Assembly: GCF_019977355.1 (NCBI RefSeq)
Contig: NZ_AP024655.1
Location: 3,472,001 to 3,536,000, forward strand
DNA: 64,000 nucleotides
DNA from: Arthrobacter sp. NicSoilB8
GTDB taxonomy: Bacteria > Actinomycetota > Actinomycetes > Actinomycetales > Micrococcaceae
Direction of reading: 5' to 3'
The translations under genes were made by a program, and so were the position numbers. This document shows positions 37,546-48,093 of this stretch, in pieces; within the stretch, counting starts at the first letter, position 1; each line of letters begins with the position of its first letter. The notes under the pieces are model-generated. The model saw only the letters and a list, made by a program, of their open reading frames with translations, had not been told where the DNA came from and made no database searches.

Positions 37546-38769
37546 TCAGTAAACGGGCTTCCCGGGTTCCACGTCCCGCACCCAGGCCAGGATGCCGCCC
37601 TCGAGGTGGCTGACGCGCTCGTATCCGGCGGCTCGGGCCGCGGACAGGACAGCGGCGGACCGTGTTCCGGCCTTGCAGTGGAAGACGATTTCGGCGTCCT
37701 GGGGCAGTTCCTGCCAGGCTTCCCCGGCAAGGATGCGGCCCTGCGGGATCAGCACCGACCCGTCAATGCGGACGATCTCGTACTCCCCGCTTTCCCGTAC
37801 GTCCACCAGGTGGAAGTCCTTGAGGCCGGCCTGGCGGGAGGCCAGCATGGTGGCGAGCTGGGTTGCCGTCACCGTGTGCTCGGTACCCGCGTCCGCCGCC
37901 GGGGTTATCCCGCAGAAGGCCTCATAGTCGGTCAGCTCCGTGATGCGCTCGGCCTCAGGGTCCCTGGCCACCTTGATCTCCCGCCACGTTCCGCCCAGCG
38001 CGTCATAGAGCGCCAGCCGGCCCAGAAGGGACCGCCCGACGCCGGTGATCAGTTTGACGGCCTCGGTCACCATGAGCGACCCGACGGCGGCACACAGCAT
38101 GCCGAACACGCCGCCCTCCCCGCAGGAGGGCACGGATCCGGCCGGCGGCGCCTCCGGGTAGAGGTCCCGGTAGGTGGGCCCATGCTGTTCCCAAAAGACG
38201 CTGACCTGGCCGTCGAAGCGGAAGATCGATCCCCAGACGTAGGGCTTGCCGAGGATGGCGGCTGCGTCGTTGACGAGGTAACGGGTGGCGAAGTTGTCGG
38301 CGCCGTCGAGAATGAGGTCGTAGCCGGCGAAGAGGTCCAGGGCGTTGGACGCGTCGAGGCGGACGTTGTGGAGCCGGACGTCCACGAGCGGGTTCAGGGC
38401 GTCAATGGCATCGCGGGCGGACTCGATCTTGGGCCGGCCCACGTCCGCGACACCGTGGATGATCTGCCGTTGGAGGTTGCTCAGGTCGACGTCGTCGTCG
38501 TCGACGATGCCGAGGGTCCCGACCCCGGCCGCGGCGAGGTAGAGCAGTGCCGGAGAGCCAAGACCGCCGGCCCCAATCACGAGGACTTTCGCGTTCTTGA
38601 GGCGGCGCTGGCCGATCGCGCCGATCTCGGGAATGATCAGGTGGCGCGAGTAGCGTTCCACCTCGTCCGGGCTGAGATCCGCCGCCGGTTCAACCAGCGG
38701 TCCAGGCCGCTGGTCCAGCTGGGTCCGGGGGGTTTCGGGGGCACCATTGGGGGTGAACTTGGAAGCCAT
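37546..38769 (-). CDS. moeZ: MoeZ-type adenylyltransferase/sulfurtransferase (ThiF-MoeB fold plus rhodanese)
   Basis: A 407-residue two-domain protein. The E1-like domain (about 30-290) has VLVIGAGGLGSPALLYLAAAG for ATP binding and ILDGADNFATRYLVND with the conserved Asp. The rhodanese domain (about 305-405) has the persulfide cysteine in VFHCKAGTRSAAV. Such proteins adenylate and then thiolate the C-terminal Gly-Gly of ubiquitin-like sulfur carriers (MoaD, CysO, ThiS). No thiF is seen in the thiamine cluster 2 kb away, so this protein may serve ThiS; this is inference. TAGATT lies five bases before the ATG. Divergent from the TetR gene, as Rv3206c is near Rv3208. Confidence 0.94.
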   Translation of the reverse strand: MASKFTPNGAPETPRTQLDQRPGPLVEPAADLSPDEVERYSRHLIIPEIGAIGQRRLKNAKVLVIGAGGLGSPALLYLAAAGVGTLGIVDDDDVDLSNLQRQIIHGVADVGRPKIESARDAIDALNPLVDVRLHNVRLDASNALDLFAGYDLILDGADNFATRYLVNDAAAILGKPYVWGSIFRFDGQVSVFWEQHGPTYRDLYPEAPPAGSVPSCGEGGVFGMLCAAVGSLMVTEAVKLITGVGRSLLGRLALYDALGGTWREIKVARDPEAERITELTDYEAFCGITPAADAGTEHTVTATQLATMLASRQAGLKDFHLVDVRESGEYEIVRIDGSVLIPQGRILAGEAWQELPQDAEIVFHCKAGTRSAAVLSAARAAGYERVSHLEGGILAWVRDVEPGKPVY

Positions 38770-38774
38770 ACTTC

Positions 38775-38780
38775 AATCTA
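38775..38780 (-). promoter_or_regulatory. Candidate -10 element of moeZ
   Basis: TAGATT lies five bases before the moeZ ATG at 38769, suggesting an almost leaderless mRNA. Confidence 0.45.
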
Positions 38781-38828
38781 TGCCCGAAGATACCGCAAGG
38801 TCATATTACCCGCGCGTAAAGTGTTGTT

Positions 38829-38878
38829 CAGTGCACTGTAGATGTGTGTAAGTGCAGTTGAGTGCAAGTGCAGTTGAG
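38829..38878. promoter_or_regulatory. Cluster of AGTGCA motifs, probable operator for the adjacent TetR regulator
   Basis: The 50-bp segment has the palindrome CAGTGCACTG (38829-38838) and two copies of AAGTGCAGTTGAG (38850-38862, 38866-38878). AGTGCA occurs four times in all, at 38830, 38851, 38861 and 38867. It sits between the divergent moeZ and TetR starts, the usual place for autoregulation. Binding is inferred. Confidence 0.55.
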
Positions 38879-38921
38879 GCGCATTGCGCGCTATTGGGTG
38901 AATAGGGAAAGAAGGCCGACA

Positions 38922-39587
38922 GTGGTTCATCAGGCACCGGTGGAGCGGGACGAGTCCGGCAAGCAGCCGGCCGGGCAGACGCGGAGCGGACAGCGCTCGG
39001 CACGCCTTCCCCGTGACGAACGCCGGGCGCAGCTGCTGGCGGCCGCGCAGGAAGTCTTCGTGGCGAACGGTTACCACGGTGCGGCCATGGATGAGATCGC
39101 CGAGACCGCGCATGTCAGCAAGCCGGTGCTGTACCAGCACTTTCCGTCCAAGCGCGACTTGTACCTGGCCCTCCTGGACAGCCACCTCAGTAAGCTGATC
39201 GACCTCCTGCTGGGGGCTCTAAATTCCACTACTGACAACGACGAACGCGTCCAGGCGGTCATGCGTGCCTACTTCCGCTTCATCGCCCATGACGATCAGG
39301 CGCACCGGCTCGTCTTCGAATCGGACCTGATCAACGACCCCGACGTCAGCGCACGGCTGGAAACATTCAACAAGACCTTTGCCGACGCCGTCGCCCGCGT
39401 CATTGCCGAGGACACCAAGCTGCCGGAGCTGGAGGCCCAACTCCTGGGCCGCGGACTCGCCGGGATGGCCCACGTGAGCGCCCGGTACTGGCTGGAGACG
39501 GACGGAAACCTGGACCTCGATGTGGCCAGCGATCTCATCTACCGTTTAGCTTGGCGCGGAATCTCCCGCTTCCCCAAGGAGACCTAG
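38922..39587 (+). CDS. TetR/AcrR family transcriptional regulator
   Basis: A 221-residue repressor-type protein. The N-terminal helix-turn-helix is clear: LLAAAQEVFVANGYHGAAMD and EIAETAHVSKPVLYQHFPSK. The ligand-binding domain follows without a recognisable signature. The first ~30 residues are polar and probably flexible. GTG at 38922 is chosen because GAAGG precedes it at 6 bases; the ATG at 38862 lies inside the repeat cluster and lacks a site. Corresponds by position to Rv3208 and is followed by DUF3107 61 bp later. Targets unknown; autoregulation and control of moeZ are suggested by the motif cluster. Confidence 0.93.
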   Translation: MVHQAPVERDESGKQPAGQTRSGQRSARLPRDERRAQLLAAAQEVFVANGYHGAAMDEIAETAHVSKPVLYQHFPSKRDLYLALLDSHLSKLIDLLLGALNSTTDNDERVQAVMRAYFRFIAHDDQAHRLVFESDLINDPDVSARLETFNKTFADAVARVIAEDTKLPELEAQLLGRGLAGMAHVSARYWLETDGNLDLDVASDLIYRLAWRGISRFPKET

Positions 39588-39648
39588 ACTACAACTAGAG
39601 ATTGACCTTAGACATTTATTTGACCTTGACTGGCTGGGAGGCCCTGCT

Positions 39649-39873
39649 GTGGAAGTAAAGATTGGCATTCAGAATATCGGCCGCGAAATTGTCCTCGAAT
39701 CGACCCAGGATGCCGAAGCGGTTGCCAAGGTGGTGGGCGACGCGATCGCCAAGGGCAGCGAACTGCGGCTCAAGGACGACAAGGGCCGCCTGGTGATCGT
39801 CCCCGCGAACGTACTGGGCTATGTTGAAATCGGGGCAGAAGAGGCCCGCCGCGTCGGCTTTGGCGCCCTCTAA
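39649..39873 (+). CDS. DUF3107 family small protein
   Basis: A 74-residue protein, nearly all of it the DUF3107 domain (VKIGIQNIGREIVLES ... GRLVIVPANVLGYVEIG). Family function is unknown; the mycobacterial member is TB9.4 (Rv3208A), likewise next to a TetR gene. GTG start with GGGAGG seven bases ahead. The beta-rich pattern and conserved GYVEIG end suggest a small binding domain, but I cannot say for what. Confidence 0.93.
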   Translation: MEVKIGIQNIGREIVLESTQDAEAVAKVVGDAIAKGSELRLKDDKGRLVIVPANVLGYVEIGAEEARRVGFGAL

Positions 39874-39959
39874 CCCGGCTCTATTCCTGCCTTCGCTGAC
39901 GCCTTCGTCGCTCCTGTTTATTTCGCTCCCGTTTACTTCACTATCGTGAGGGGTCCTGA

Positions 39960-40262
39960 ATGCTTTCCCTGATTGTGGTCGCCATGGTGACCGTTGCCGC
40001 GGGCTTCGTGGTGTGGGCCAATGACAAGCGACACACGAAGTACGGCGTCAGTGTCCCGGCGGGCGTCGCCGTCTCGGTCGGCATGCTGAGCTGGATCATC
40101 TTCATGGCGGCCGGGTTCGGCTACCAGCCGGGCCTGACCTGGATCCCGTGGATTCTGCCGCTGCTTCTGGGCACTGCAGCCGCCATCGCGGCAGTGGTGT
40201 ACCTCGGCAAGACCCGGACCCGGCACGACACCGAGCGGCTGACCGCCATCCTGAAGCTCTAA
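39960..40262 (+). CDS. Small three-helix membrane protein, unknown function
   Basis: A 100-residue protein with three hydrophobic helices (about residues 2-18, 34-52 and 61-83) and a charged C-terminus. GAGGGG lies just ahead of the ATG. It resembles small membrane proteins seen next to DUF3107 genes in Micrococcaceae, but I do not recognise a domain. It ends about 110 bp before a hairpin terminator. Confidence 0.75.
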   Translation: MLSLIVVAMVTVAAGFVVWANDKRHTKYGVSVPAGVAVSVGMLSWIIFMAAGFGYQPGLTWIPWILPLLLGTAAAIAAVVYLGKTRTRHDTERLTAILKL

Positions 40263-40371
40263 CAGGCCTCACAGGCGGCCGGCAGGACAGCGCCTGCTCC
40301 CGGGCCCGCTTCGTCCGGTCCGAGGCCGTCCTGCACAGGCACAGCCGGTCCCCGTGCGCACCCGTGCGCAT

Positions 40372-40407
40372 CCGTGACCACGTACCCACCAGGGTGCGTG
40401 GTCACGG
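40372..40407. terminator. Hairpin terminator between the small membrane protein gene and thiG
   Basis: The 11-bp arms CCGTGACCACG (40372-40382) and CGTGGTCACGG (40397-40407) enclose a loop that can itself pair. It is followed by TTCGTT. Positioned between convergent genes. Confidence 0.75.
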
Positions 40408-40437
40408 TTCGTTGGGGCCCGGAGGCCGCCGGGCCCG

Positions 40438-42877
<2,440 letters not shown>

Positions 42878-42885
42878 GAAAAATT

Positions 42886-42985
42886 CCTTCCCTACGCCGG
42901 TACTAGCCGGATCAGGTCAAGCGGTCGGCTCTGACGCCCTCTCAGCCGGGCAGCGTTGACATGGCTGCTGCGGGCTCCCGCGGTA
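42886..42985 (-). promoter_or_regulatory. TPP (THI-box) riboswitch upstream of thiO-thiS-thiG
   Basis: On the minus strand the RNA shows the THI-box elements in order: GGGAGCCCGCAG, then GGCTGAGAGGGCG (containing the invariant CUGAGA), then GACCGCTTGACCTGATCCGG, and GTACCGGCGTAGGGAAGG. These match the thiamine pyrophosphate aptamer, including the conserved ACCUGAUC and GGGAAG. It ends about 8 bases before the thiO ATG, so it probably hides the ribosome-binding site (GGGAAGGAA) when TPP binds: translational control. Confidence 0.96.
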
Positions 42986-43005
42986 TGCGCCCAGTTTAGA
43001 GGAAC

Positions 43006-43011
43006 TAGGCT
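43006..43011 (+). promoter_or_regulatory. Candidate leaderless -10 element of thiE
   Basis: TAGGCT lies six bases before the ATG at 43018. It implies that thiE has no 5' leader and so escapes the riboswitch that governs the divergent thiO operon. Confidence 0.5.
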
Positions 43012-43017
43012 TGTCCC

Positions 43018-43725
43018 ATGAGCCAGGACTCCCTCCACACCACTGCCCGCCTCTATTTGTGCACCGACGCCCGCCGTGACCGCGGCGACTTCGAAGACTT
43101 CGTGGACGCCGCATTTGCCGGCGGGGTGGACATCATCCAGCTGCGCGACAAGTCGCTGGAGGCGGCCGAGGAACTGGAACTCCTTGCGGTCGTGCACGCC
43201 GCGGCGCAGCGCCACGGACGGCTCTGGGCCGTCAATGACCGGGCGGACATCGCCTCCTTGTCCGGGGCGCCGGTGTTCCACATCGGGCAGAAGGACATTC
43301 CGCTCGACGCCGCCCGCGGCTTCCTCGGCAAGGACACCGTGATCGGCCTGTCCACCCACAACGCGGAGCAGGTTGACGCGGCCATCGCGTCCTCGCCCGG
43401 CCGCAAGGGACTCGACTACTTCTGTGTGGGGCCGGTGTGGGCCACTCCCACCAAGCCGGGCCGCGCCGCCGTCGGCATCGACCTGGTGCGCTACGCCGCC
43501 CAGGCGGCCGGCCCGGCGGATGCGGACGGGACCGGCCAGGTCGACGGCCAGGCCGGAAGCCTGTTGCCTTGGTTCGCGATCGGCGGGATCGACCTCGGCA
43601 ATGTGGAGGAGGTCGTCGACGCCGGTGCCCGGCGGATCGTCGTGGTCCGGGCCATCACCGACGCCGATGATCCGGCGCACGCCGCTGGCGCGCTGCTCGC
43701 GGCGCTGGATGCCGCTGATTCCTGA
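43018..43725 (+). CDS. thiE: Thiamine-phosphate synthase
   Basis: A 235-residue TIM-barrel enzyme that joins hydroxymethylpyrimidine pyrophosphate and thiazole phosphate. Key motifs: [65 protein letters not shown] and [20 protein letters not shown]. An insert around residues 165-182 (Gly/Asp-rich) extends a loop. Divergent from thiO. Confidence 0.96.
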   Translation: MSQDSLHTTARLYLCTDARRDRGDFEDFVDAAFAGGVDIIQLRDKSLEAAEELELLAVVHAAAQRHGRLWAVNDRADIASLSGAPVFHIGQKDIPLDAARGFLGKDTVIGLSTHNAEQVDAAIASSPGRKGLDYFCVGPVWATPTKPGRAAVGIDLVRYAAQAAGPADADGTGQVDGQAGSLLPWFAIGGIDLGNVEEVVDAGARRIVVVRAITDADDPAHAAGALLAALDAADS

Positions 43726-43804
43726 GCGGGCCCCCGCAGGCTCCACCGGCGCCCGCCAGCTCCCCGGCACGCAGCCGGGCGTGTCCCGGCACCGGCCATC
43801 CGGC

Positions 43805-44476
43805 CTACCCGGCGAGCCCCAGCCCGGCCATCCGGCGCGAGTGGTTCGCCGCGAGTTCTGCCGTCAGGGCCCTGACCAGTTCCCTGGCACCGGCGTCATC
43901 CAGGCCTGAGAGGCCGCCCAGGAACGCGTGTTCCAGGCTCACCCGCTGGGCCTGGGTCAGTGCCTCGCCGAGCAGGCGCCTGGCCCACAGCGCCAGGCGC
44001 GACGCCAGCCGGGGGTCATCGGCCAGGGCCGCCTTGAGGCGCTCCTGCAGCACGGCCGTGGACGCTTCGGTGGACTGGATCCGCCCGATCAGCTCCCGGG
44101 TGCCGGCGTCGACATACCGGGCGACGGCACGGTAGAAGTCGGCCGAAACCGTGTCGATCACGTAGGCCTTCATGAGCGATTCGTACCAGTCCGCGGGGCG
44201 GGTGCGTTCGTGGAAGTGATCCACGGAGGGCTGGAACGGCAGCATGGCCGCCTCGGTATCCAGGCCCATCTCCTCGAGCCGGGCCCGGACTAGTTCGTAG
44301 TGCTGGAACTCGACCACGGCAATCCTGCCGAGCACCGCACGGTCATGCAGCGTGGGCGAATACCGGGCATCCGAGGAGAGCCGTTCGAAGGCCGAAAGCT
44401 CGCCGTACGCCATGACTCCCAGCAGATCCGCCAGGAAGCTGTTGTAGCGGGCAGGATCGCCCGGGATTGCGCTCAT
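43805..44476 (-). CDS. Ferritin-like fold protein (MiaE-like hydroxylase superfamily)
   Basis: A 223-residue mostly helical protein of the actinobacterial ferritin-like group, often annotated as tRNA-(ms2io6A)-hydroxylase-like. Candidate di-iron ligands are E26 (AYGELSAFERL) and VVEFQHYELV (ExxH). It corresponds by position to Rv3210c, just before the RhlE helicase gene. Whether it hydroxylates tRNA is unproven. TAGTCT sits six bases before its ATG, a good leaderless start, and the gene is divergent from the RNB ribonuclease gene. Confidence 0.85.
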   Translation of the reverse strand: MSAIPGDPARYNSFLADLLGVMAYGELSAFERLSSDARYSPTLHDRAVLGRIAVVEFQHYELVRARLEEMGLDTEAAMLPFQPSVDHFHERTRPADWYESLMKAYVIDTVSADFYRAVARYVDAGTRELIGRIQSTEASTAVLQERLKAALADDPRLASRLALWARRLLGEALTQAQRVSLEHAFLGGLSGLDDAGARELVRALTAELAANHSRRMAGLGLAG

Positions 44477-44482
44477 ATTCCA

Positions 44483-44488
44483 AGACTA
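44483..44488 (-). promoter_or_regulatory. Candidate leaderless -10 element of the ferritin-like gene
   Basis: TAGTCT lies six bases before the ATG at 44476, back-to-back with the RNB gene's element at 44505. Confidence 0.5.
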
Positions 44489-44504
44489 ATCGCGGAAATC
44501 GGGC

Positions 44505-44510
44505 TACCCT
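44505..44510 (+). promoter_or_regulatory. Candidate leaderless -10 element of the RNB ribonuclease gene
   Basis: TACCCT lies seven bases before the GTG at 44518; no ribosome-binding site is present. Confidence 0.45.
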
Positions 44511-44517
44511 GATTTTC

Positions 44518-46023
44518 GTGTCACATCATCGCCTGACCCCGAGCGTCCACGAGCAGCAGAACCAGCTTGCCGAGGCCCTCAAGGCGTTGCGCACCACGCT
44601 GGAACTGCCCGGTCCGTTCCCCGAGGACGTGCTGCGCGATGCGGAGGCGGCGGTGGCCGAGCACAAGCTGCCGGACCTGGACTTCACGCATGTCGAGTTC
44701 GTAACCATCGATCCGGCGTCGTCCACCGACCTCGACCAGGCCCTGTTCATCGAACGGAGCGGCGAGGGCTACAAGGTGTTTTACGCCATCGCCGACGTCC
44801 CGTCCTTTGTCGCCCCGGGCGGGGCGCTCGACGCCGAGACCCGCCGCCGCGGTCAGACGTTCTACACCCCGGACGGCCGGATCCCGCTGCACCCGGAGAT
44901 TATCAGCGAGGCCGCCGGCAGCCTGCTTGCCGGGCAGTTGTGTGCGGCGTTCGTCTGGGAATTCGAGCTCGACGCCGCGGCCGAGGTGACCTCCGTGCTC
45001 GTGCGCCGGGCTCAGGTCCGCAGCCGCGCGAAGCTCAACTACAAGGGCGTCCAGGCCGAGCTCGACGCGGGCACCGCGGCACCCGTGCTGCAGCTCTTGA
45101 AAGAAGTGGGCATCAAGCGGGTGGAACTGGAACGCAAGCGCGGCGGCGCGAGCCTGAATATGCCCGAACAGGAGATCCAGCAGCTGCCCGACGGCGGCTA
45201 CCGGATTGTGGCTGCCCCGCCGCTGCCGGTGGAGGACTGGAACGCCCAGATTTCCCTCATGACCGGGATGGCGGCCGCCGCACTGATGCTCCAGGGCAAA
45301 GTCGGCATCCTGCGTACCATGCCCGCCCCGGACGAGGCGTCGCTACGGCATTTCCACCGCCAGACCCACGCCCTCGGCAAGCCCTGGGACGGGGAGATGC
45401 GGTACGGCGAGTACCTGCGGACGCTCGATCCCACGGACCCCCGGCAGCTGGCAATTGTGCATTCGGCCGGCATGCTCTTCCGCGGTGCCGGCTACACGCC
45501 CTTCGACGGCACCGTGCCGCAGGCCGCCGTCCAGGCCGCCATCGGCGCGGCCTACGCCCATTCAACGGCGCCGCTGCGGCGGCTGATCGACCGCTTCGTG
45601 CTGGTGATCTGCGAGGCCTTGAGCAACGGCACCGAAGTTCCGGCCTGGGCCAGGGCGGCCCTGCCGTCCCTCCCGGCCATCATGGCCACCTCGGACCAGC
45701 TGGCCGCAAAGCTGGAGCGGCTGTCGCTGGACACCGTGGAGGCGGCGCTGCTGGTCAACCACGTCGGTCAGGAATTCGACGCCCTCGTCATCTCCGGCGC
45801 CAAACCGGTCAAGGGCGCAAACGTCAACGCCGCCGTCGGGGTCAACGGGAACGGCAGCAAGGCCAACGGCAACGGGAACGGGCCGTCCGGGATCGTCCAG
45901 ATCGCCGAACCCGCCGTGACGGCACGGTGCCCCGGCGAGTTGGAACCGGGCACCCGGGTCCGGGTCCGGGTGGTGTCCTCGGACATCGCCACCCGCGAGA
46001 TCCGGCTCGAGCTCGTGGGCTGA
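44518..46023 (+). CDS. RNB-domain (RNase II/R family) ribonuclease
   Basis: A 501-residue protein with an RNB catalytic domain from about residue 55. The active-site aspartates lie in FVTIDPASSTDLDQALFIER, and the later motif is AYAHSTAPLRRLIDRFVLV. Upstream cold-shock domains and the C-terminal S1 domain of classical RNase II are missing or reduced; a short OB-like end (PGELEPGTRVRVRVVSSD) follows an Asn/Gly-rich linker (GNGSKANGNGNGPSG). Such short RNB proteins are typical of actinobacteria. GTG at 44518 is the likely start, by the -10 element. Processive 3'-5' RNA decay is expected from the family. Confidence 0.92.
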   Translation: MSHHRLTPSVHEQQNQLAEALKALRTTLELPGPFPEDVLRDAEAAVAEHKLPDLDFTHVEFVTIDPASSTDLDQALFIERSGEGYKVFYAIADVPSFVAPGGALDAETRRRGQTFYTPDGRIPLHPEIISEAAGSLLAGQLCAAFVWEFELDAAAEVTSVLVRRAQVRSRAKLNYKGVQAELDAGTAAPVLQLLKEVGIKRVELERKRGGASLNMPEQEIQQLPDGGYRIVAAPPLPVEDWNAQISLMTGMAAAALMLQGKVGILRTMPAPDEASLRHFHRQTHALGKPWDGEMRYGEYLRTLDPTDPRQLAIVHSAGMLFRGAGYTPFDGTVPQAAVQAAIGAAYAHSTAPLRRLIDRFVLVICEALSNGTEVPAWARAALPSLPAIMATSDQLAAKLERLSLDTVEAALLVNHVGQEFDALVISGAKPVKGANVNAAVGVNGNGSKANGNGNGPSGIVQIAEPAVTARCPGELEPGTRVRVRVVSSDIATREIRLELVG

Positions 46024-46330
46024 CGCTTCGCTGCCGGGTACGCTCCGGTGGCGCGATCGCGGCTCCAGTCGAGGATCGGGACTATTGCCAGCTAGACTGG
46101 AGAAGTAGAAATGGATGCCCGGTCGTTGATTTCCATGATTTTCGAATTCAACAAGCCCGCCCCTACGCGATCTTGAGATACGCCCGCTGGTCCCCAGTGC
46201 CAGCATTTAGATAGCCCGCGATCGGCTTCCACTGGAAATGCTTGCGCCCCTGAGCGTGCTCCGGAACGGCCACCACGGCCGGCCCCGTTGAGCAAGCAGC
46301 GCAGCCCAAAATGAATAAGGAAACTCACCT
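46024..46330 (+). promoter_or_regulatory. Long 5' leader region of the DEAD-box helicase gene
   Basis: The 307-bp gap contains a possible -10 (TAGACT, 46093-46098), a short ORF with its own ribosome-binding site (46111-46176) and a GGCCACCACGGCC mini-hairpin near 46268-46282. The helicase start is served by AAGGAAA. Long structured leaders on cold-induced RNA helicase genes often mediate autoregulation; that is inference here. Confidence 0.5.
46111..46176 (+). CDS. Putative 21-residue leader ORF upstream of the DEAD-box helicase gene
   Basis: ATG at 46111 is preceded by GGAGAAG with five-base spacing, an excellent ribosome-binding site in a window where many genes have none. The 21 codons give MDARSLISMIFEFNKPAPTR plus Ser, ending in TGA at 46174-46176, 154 bases before the helicase GTG. 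An internal ATG (codon 9) could give a shorter product, MIFEFNKPAPTRS. It may be a regulatory upstream ORF or a small protein. No homologue is recalled. Confidence 0.5.
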   Translation: MDARSLISMIFEFNKPAPTRS

Positions 46331-48085
46331 GTGAGTGAATTGCACACGCACCAGCTTCTGACCGATGAGTCCGGCACAGAGACCATCGAGCCCGAAGAGA
46401 CCATCATCTCGGACGAAAAGCCGCACGAGATCGCCGAAAAGACCTTTGCCGACTTCAATGTCCGCGCCGACATCGTGGAGTCCCTGGCCGACGCCGGCAT
46501 CACCCACCCCTTCCCGATCCAGGCCATGACCCTGCCTGTCGCACTGGCCGGGCATGACATCATCGGCCAGGCCAAGACCGGTACCGGCAAGACCCTCGGC
46601 TTCGGCATCCCGGCGCTGCAGCGCGTCGTCGGCCGCGACGACGCCGGCTTTGACAAGCTGGCCGTTCCGGGCGCGCCGCAGGCCCTGGTGATCGTGCCCA
46701 CGCGCGAACTCGCCGTCCAGGTGGCCAAGGACCTCGAGAATGCCGCGAAGAAGCGCAATGCCCGCATCGCCACCATTTACGGCGGCCGAGCTTACGAGCC
46801 GCAGGTCGAGGCGCTGCAGAACGGCGTCGAGGTTGTCGTCGGCACCCCCGGCCGCCTGATCGACCTCTACAAGCAGAAGCACCTGAGCCTGAAGAACGTC
46901 AAGATCGTCATCCTGGACGAGGCCGATGAGATGCTGGACCTCGGGTTCCTGCCGGACGTCGAGACCCTGATCGCCGGGACCCCCGCGGTCCGCCAGACGC
47001 TCCTGTTCTCGGCCACCATGCCCGGCCCGGTCATCGCCATGGCCCGCCGCTACATGACCCAGCCGACCCACATCCGCGCCGCCGACCCGGACGACGAGGG
47101 CCTGACCAAGCGCGATATCCGCCAGCTGATCTACCGTGCCCACAGCATGGACAAGGTGGAGGTCGTCGCCCGCATCCTGCAGGCCCGCGGACGCGGCCGC
47201 ACCATCATCTTCACCAAGACCAAGCGCACCGCCGCGAAGGTGGCCGAGGAACTGGTGGACCGCGGATTCGCCGCGGCCGCCATCCACGGCGACCTCGGCC
47301 AGGGCGCCCGTGAGCAGGCGCTGCGCGCCTTCCGCAACAACAAGGTGGACGTCCTCGTGGCCACCGATGTCGCTGCCCGCGGCATCGACGTCGACGACGT
47401 CACGCACGTGATCAACTACCAGTGCGTCGAGGACGAGAAGATCTACCTGCACCGCGTCGGCCGCACGGGCCGTGCGGGCAACAAGGGCACCGCCGTCACC
47501 TTTGTCGACTGGGATGACATGCCGCGCTGGGGCCTGATCAACAAGGCCCTGGGCCTGAGCTACCCCGAGCCCGTGGAGACCTACTCCTCCTCGCCGCACC
47601 TGTTCGAGGAACTCGATATCCCCGAGGGCACCAAGGGCCGGCTCCCCCGCGACAAGCGCGTGCTGGCCGGCGTCGACGCGGAGGTCCTCGAAGACCTCGG
47701 CGAGACCGGCAAGAAGAACTCGCGTGGCGGCGCAAAAGACGGCGCCCGTGATGGCAGCCGCAGCGGCAGCCGCGAAAGCACTCGTACCGGCGGCCGTGAG
47801 AGTGCCCGTGAAGGCAGCCGCACCGGCGGCCGCGACACGCGCCGCAGCGGCGCCGAGGCCGGCGGACGCACCGGGGACCGTCGTCGCCGTCCTGCGGACG
47901 CCGAAGCCGCTGCAGCCTCCACTGCCAGCGGACAGGGCACCGAAGCTGCGGCCAGCGCCGCTCCCTCGAAGGCCCCGACCGAAGTTGACCGGGCGACCCG
48001 TGCCCGCCGCCGCACCCGCACCCGCCGCCGCAACGGCGAAGTGGTGGCCGGCGGCGACGCCCAGCCGAGCGGCGCCGAGGCCTAA
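46331..48085 (+). CDS. DEAD-box ATP-dependent RNA helicase with Arg/Gly/Ser-rich tail
   Basis: A 584-residue DEAD-box helicase. Motifs in order: Q motif GITHPFPIQAMTLPVA, motif I AKTGTGKTLGF, Ia PTRELAVQV, Ib TPGRLID, II VILDEADEMLDLGF, III FSATMP, IV TIIFTKTKRTA, V VATDVAARGIDVDDV and VI YLHRVGRTGRAG. The last ~140 residues are an RNA-binding-type tail of Arg-Gly-Ser-Glu repeats (SRESTRTGGRESAREGSRTG) ending in a basic RRRTRTRRRNG patch. GTG start. It matches Rv3211 (rhlE) by position. Likely roles are ribosome assembly and RNA decay with the neighbouring RNB ribonuclease. The methyltransferase gene follows by 8 bp. Confidence 0.96.
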   Translation: MSELHTHQLLTDESGTETIEPEETIISDEKPHEIAEKTFADFNVRADIVESLADAGITHPFPIQAMTLPVALAGHDIIGQAKTGTGKTLGFGIPALQRVVGRDDAGFDKLAVPGAPQALVIVPTRELAVQVAKDLENAAKKRNARIATIYGGRAYEPQVEALQNGVEVVVGTPGRLIDLYKQKHLSLKNVKIVILDEADEMLDLGFLPDVETLIAGTPAVRQTLLFSATMPGPVIAMARRYMTQPTHIRAADPDDEGLTKRDIRQLIYRAHSMDKVEVVARILQARGRGRTIIFTKTKRTAAKVAEELVDRGFAAAAIHGDLGQGAREQALRAFRNNKVDVLVATDVAARGIDVDDVTHVINYQCVEDEKIYLHRVGRTGRAGNKGTAVTFVDWDDMPRWGLINKALGLSYPEPVETYSSSPHLFEELDIPEGTKGRLPRDKRVLAGVDAEVLEDLGETGKKNSRGGAKDGARDGSRSGSRESTRTGGRESAREGSRTGGRDTRRSGAEAGGRTGDRRRRPADAEAAAASTASGQGTEAAASAAPSKAPTEVDRATRARRRTRTRRRNGEVVAGGDAQPSGAEA

Positions 48086-48093
48086 TCCCCTCC

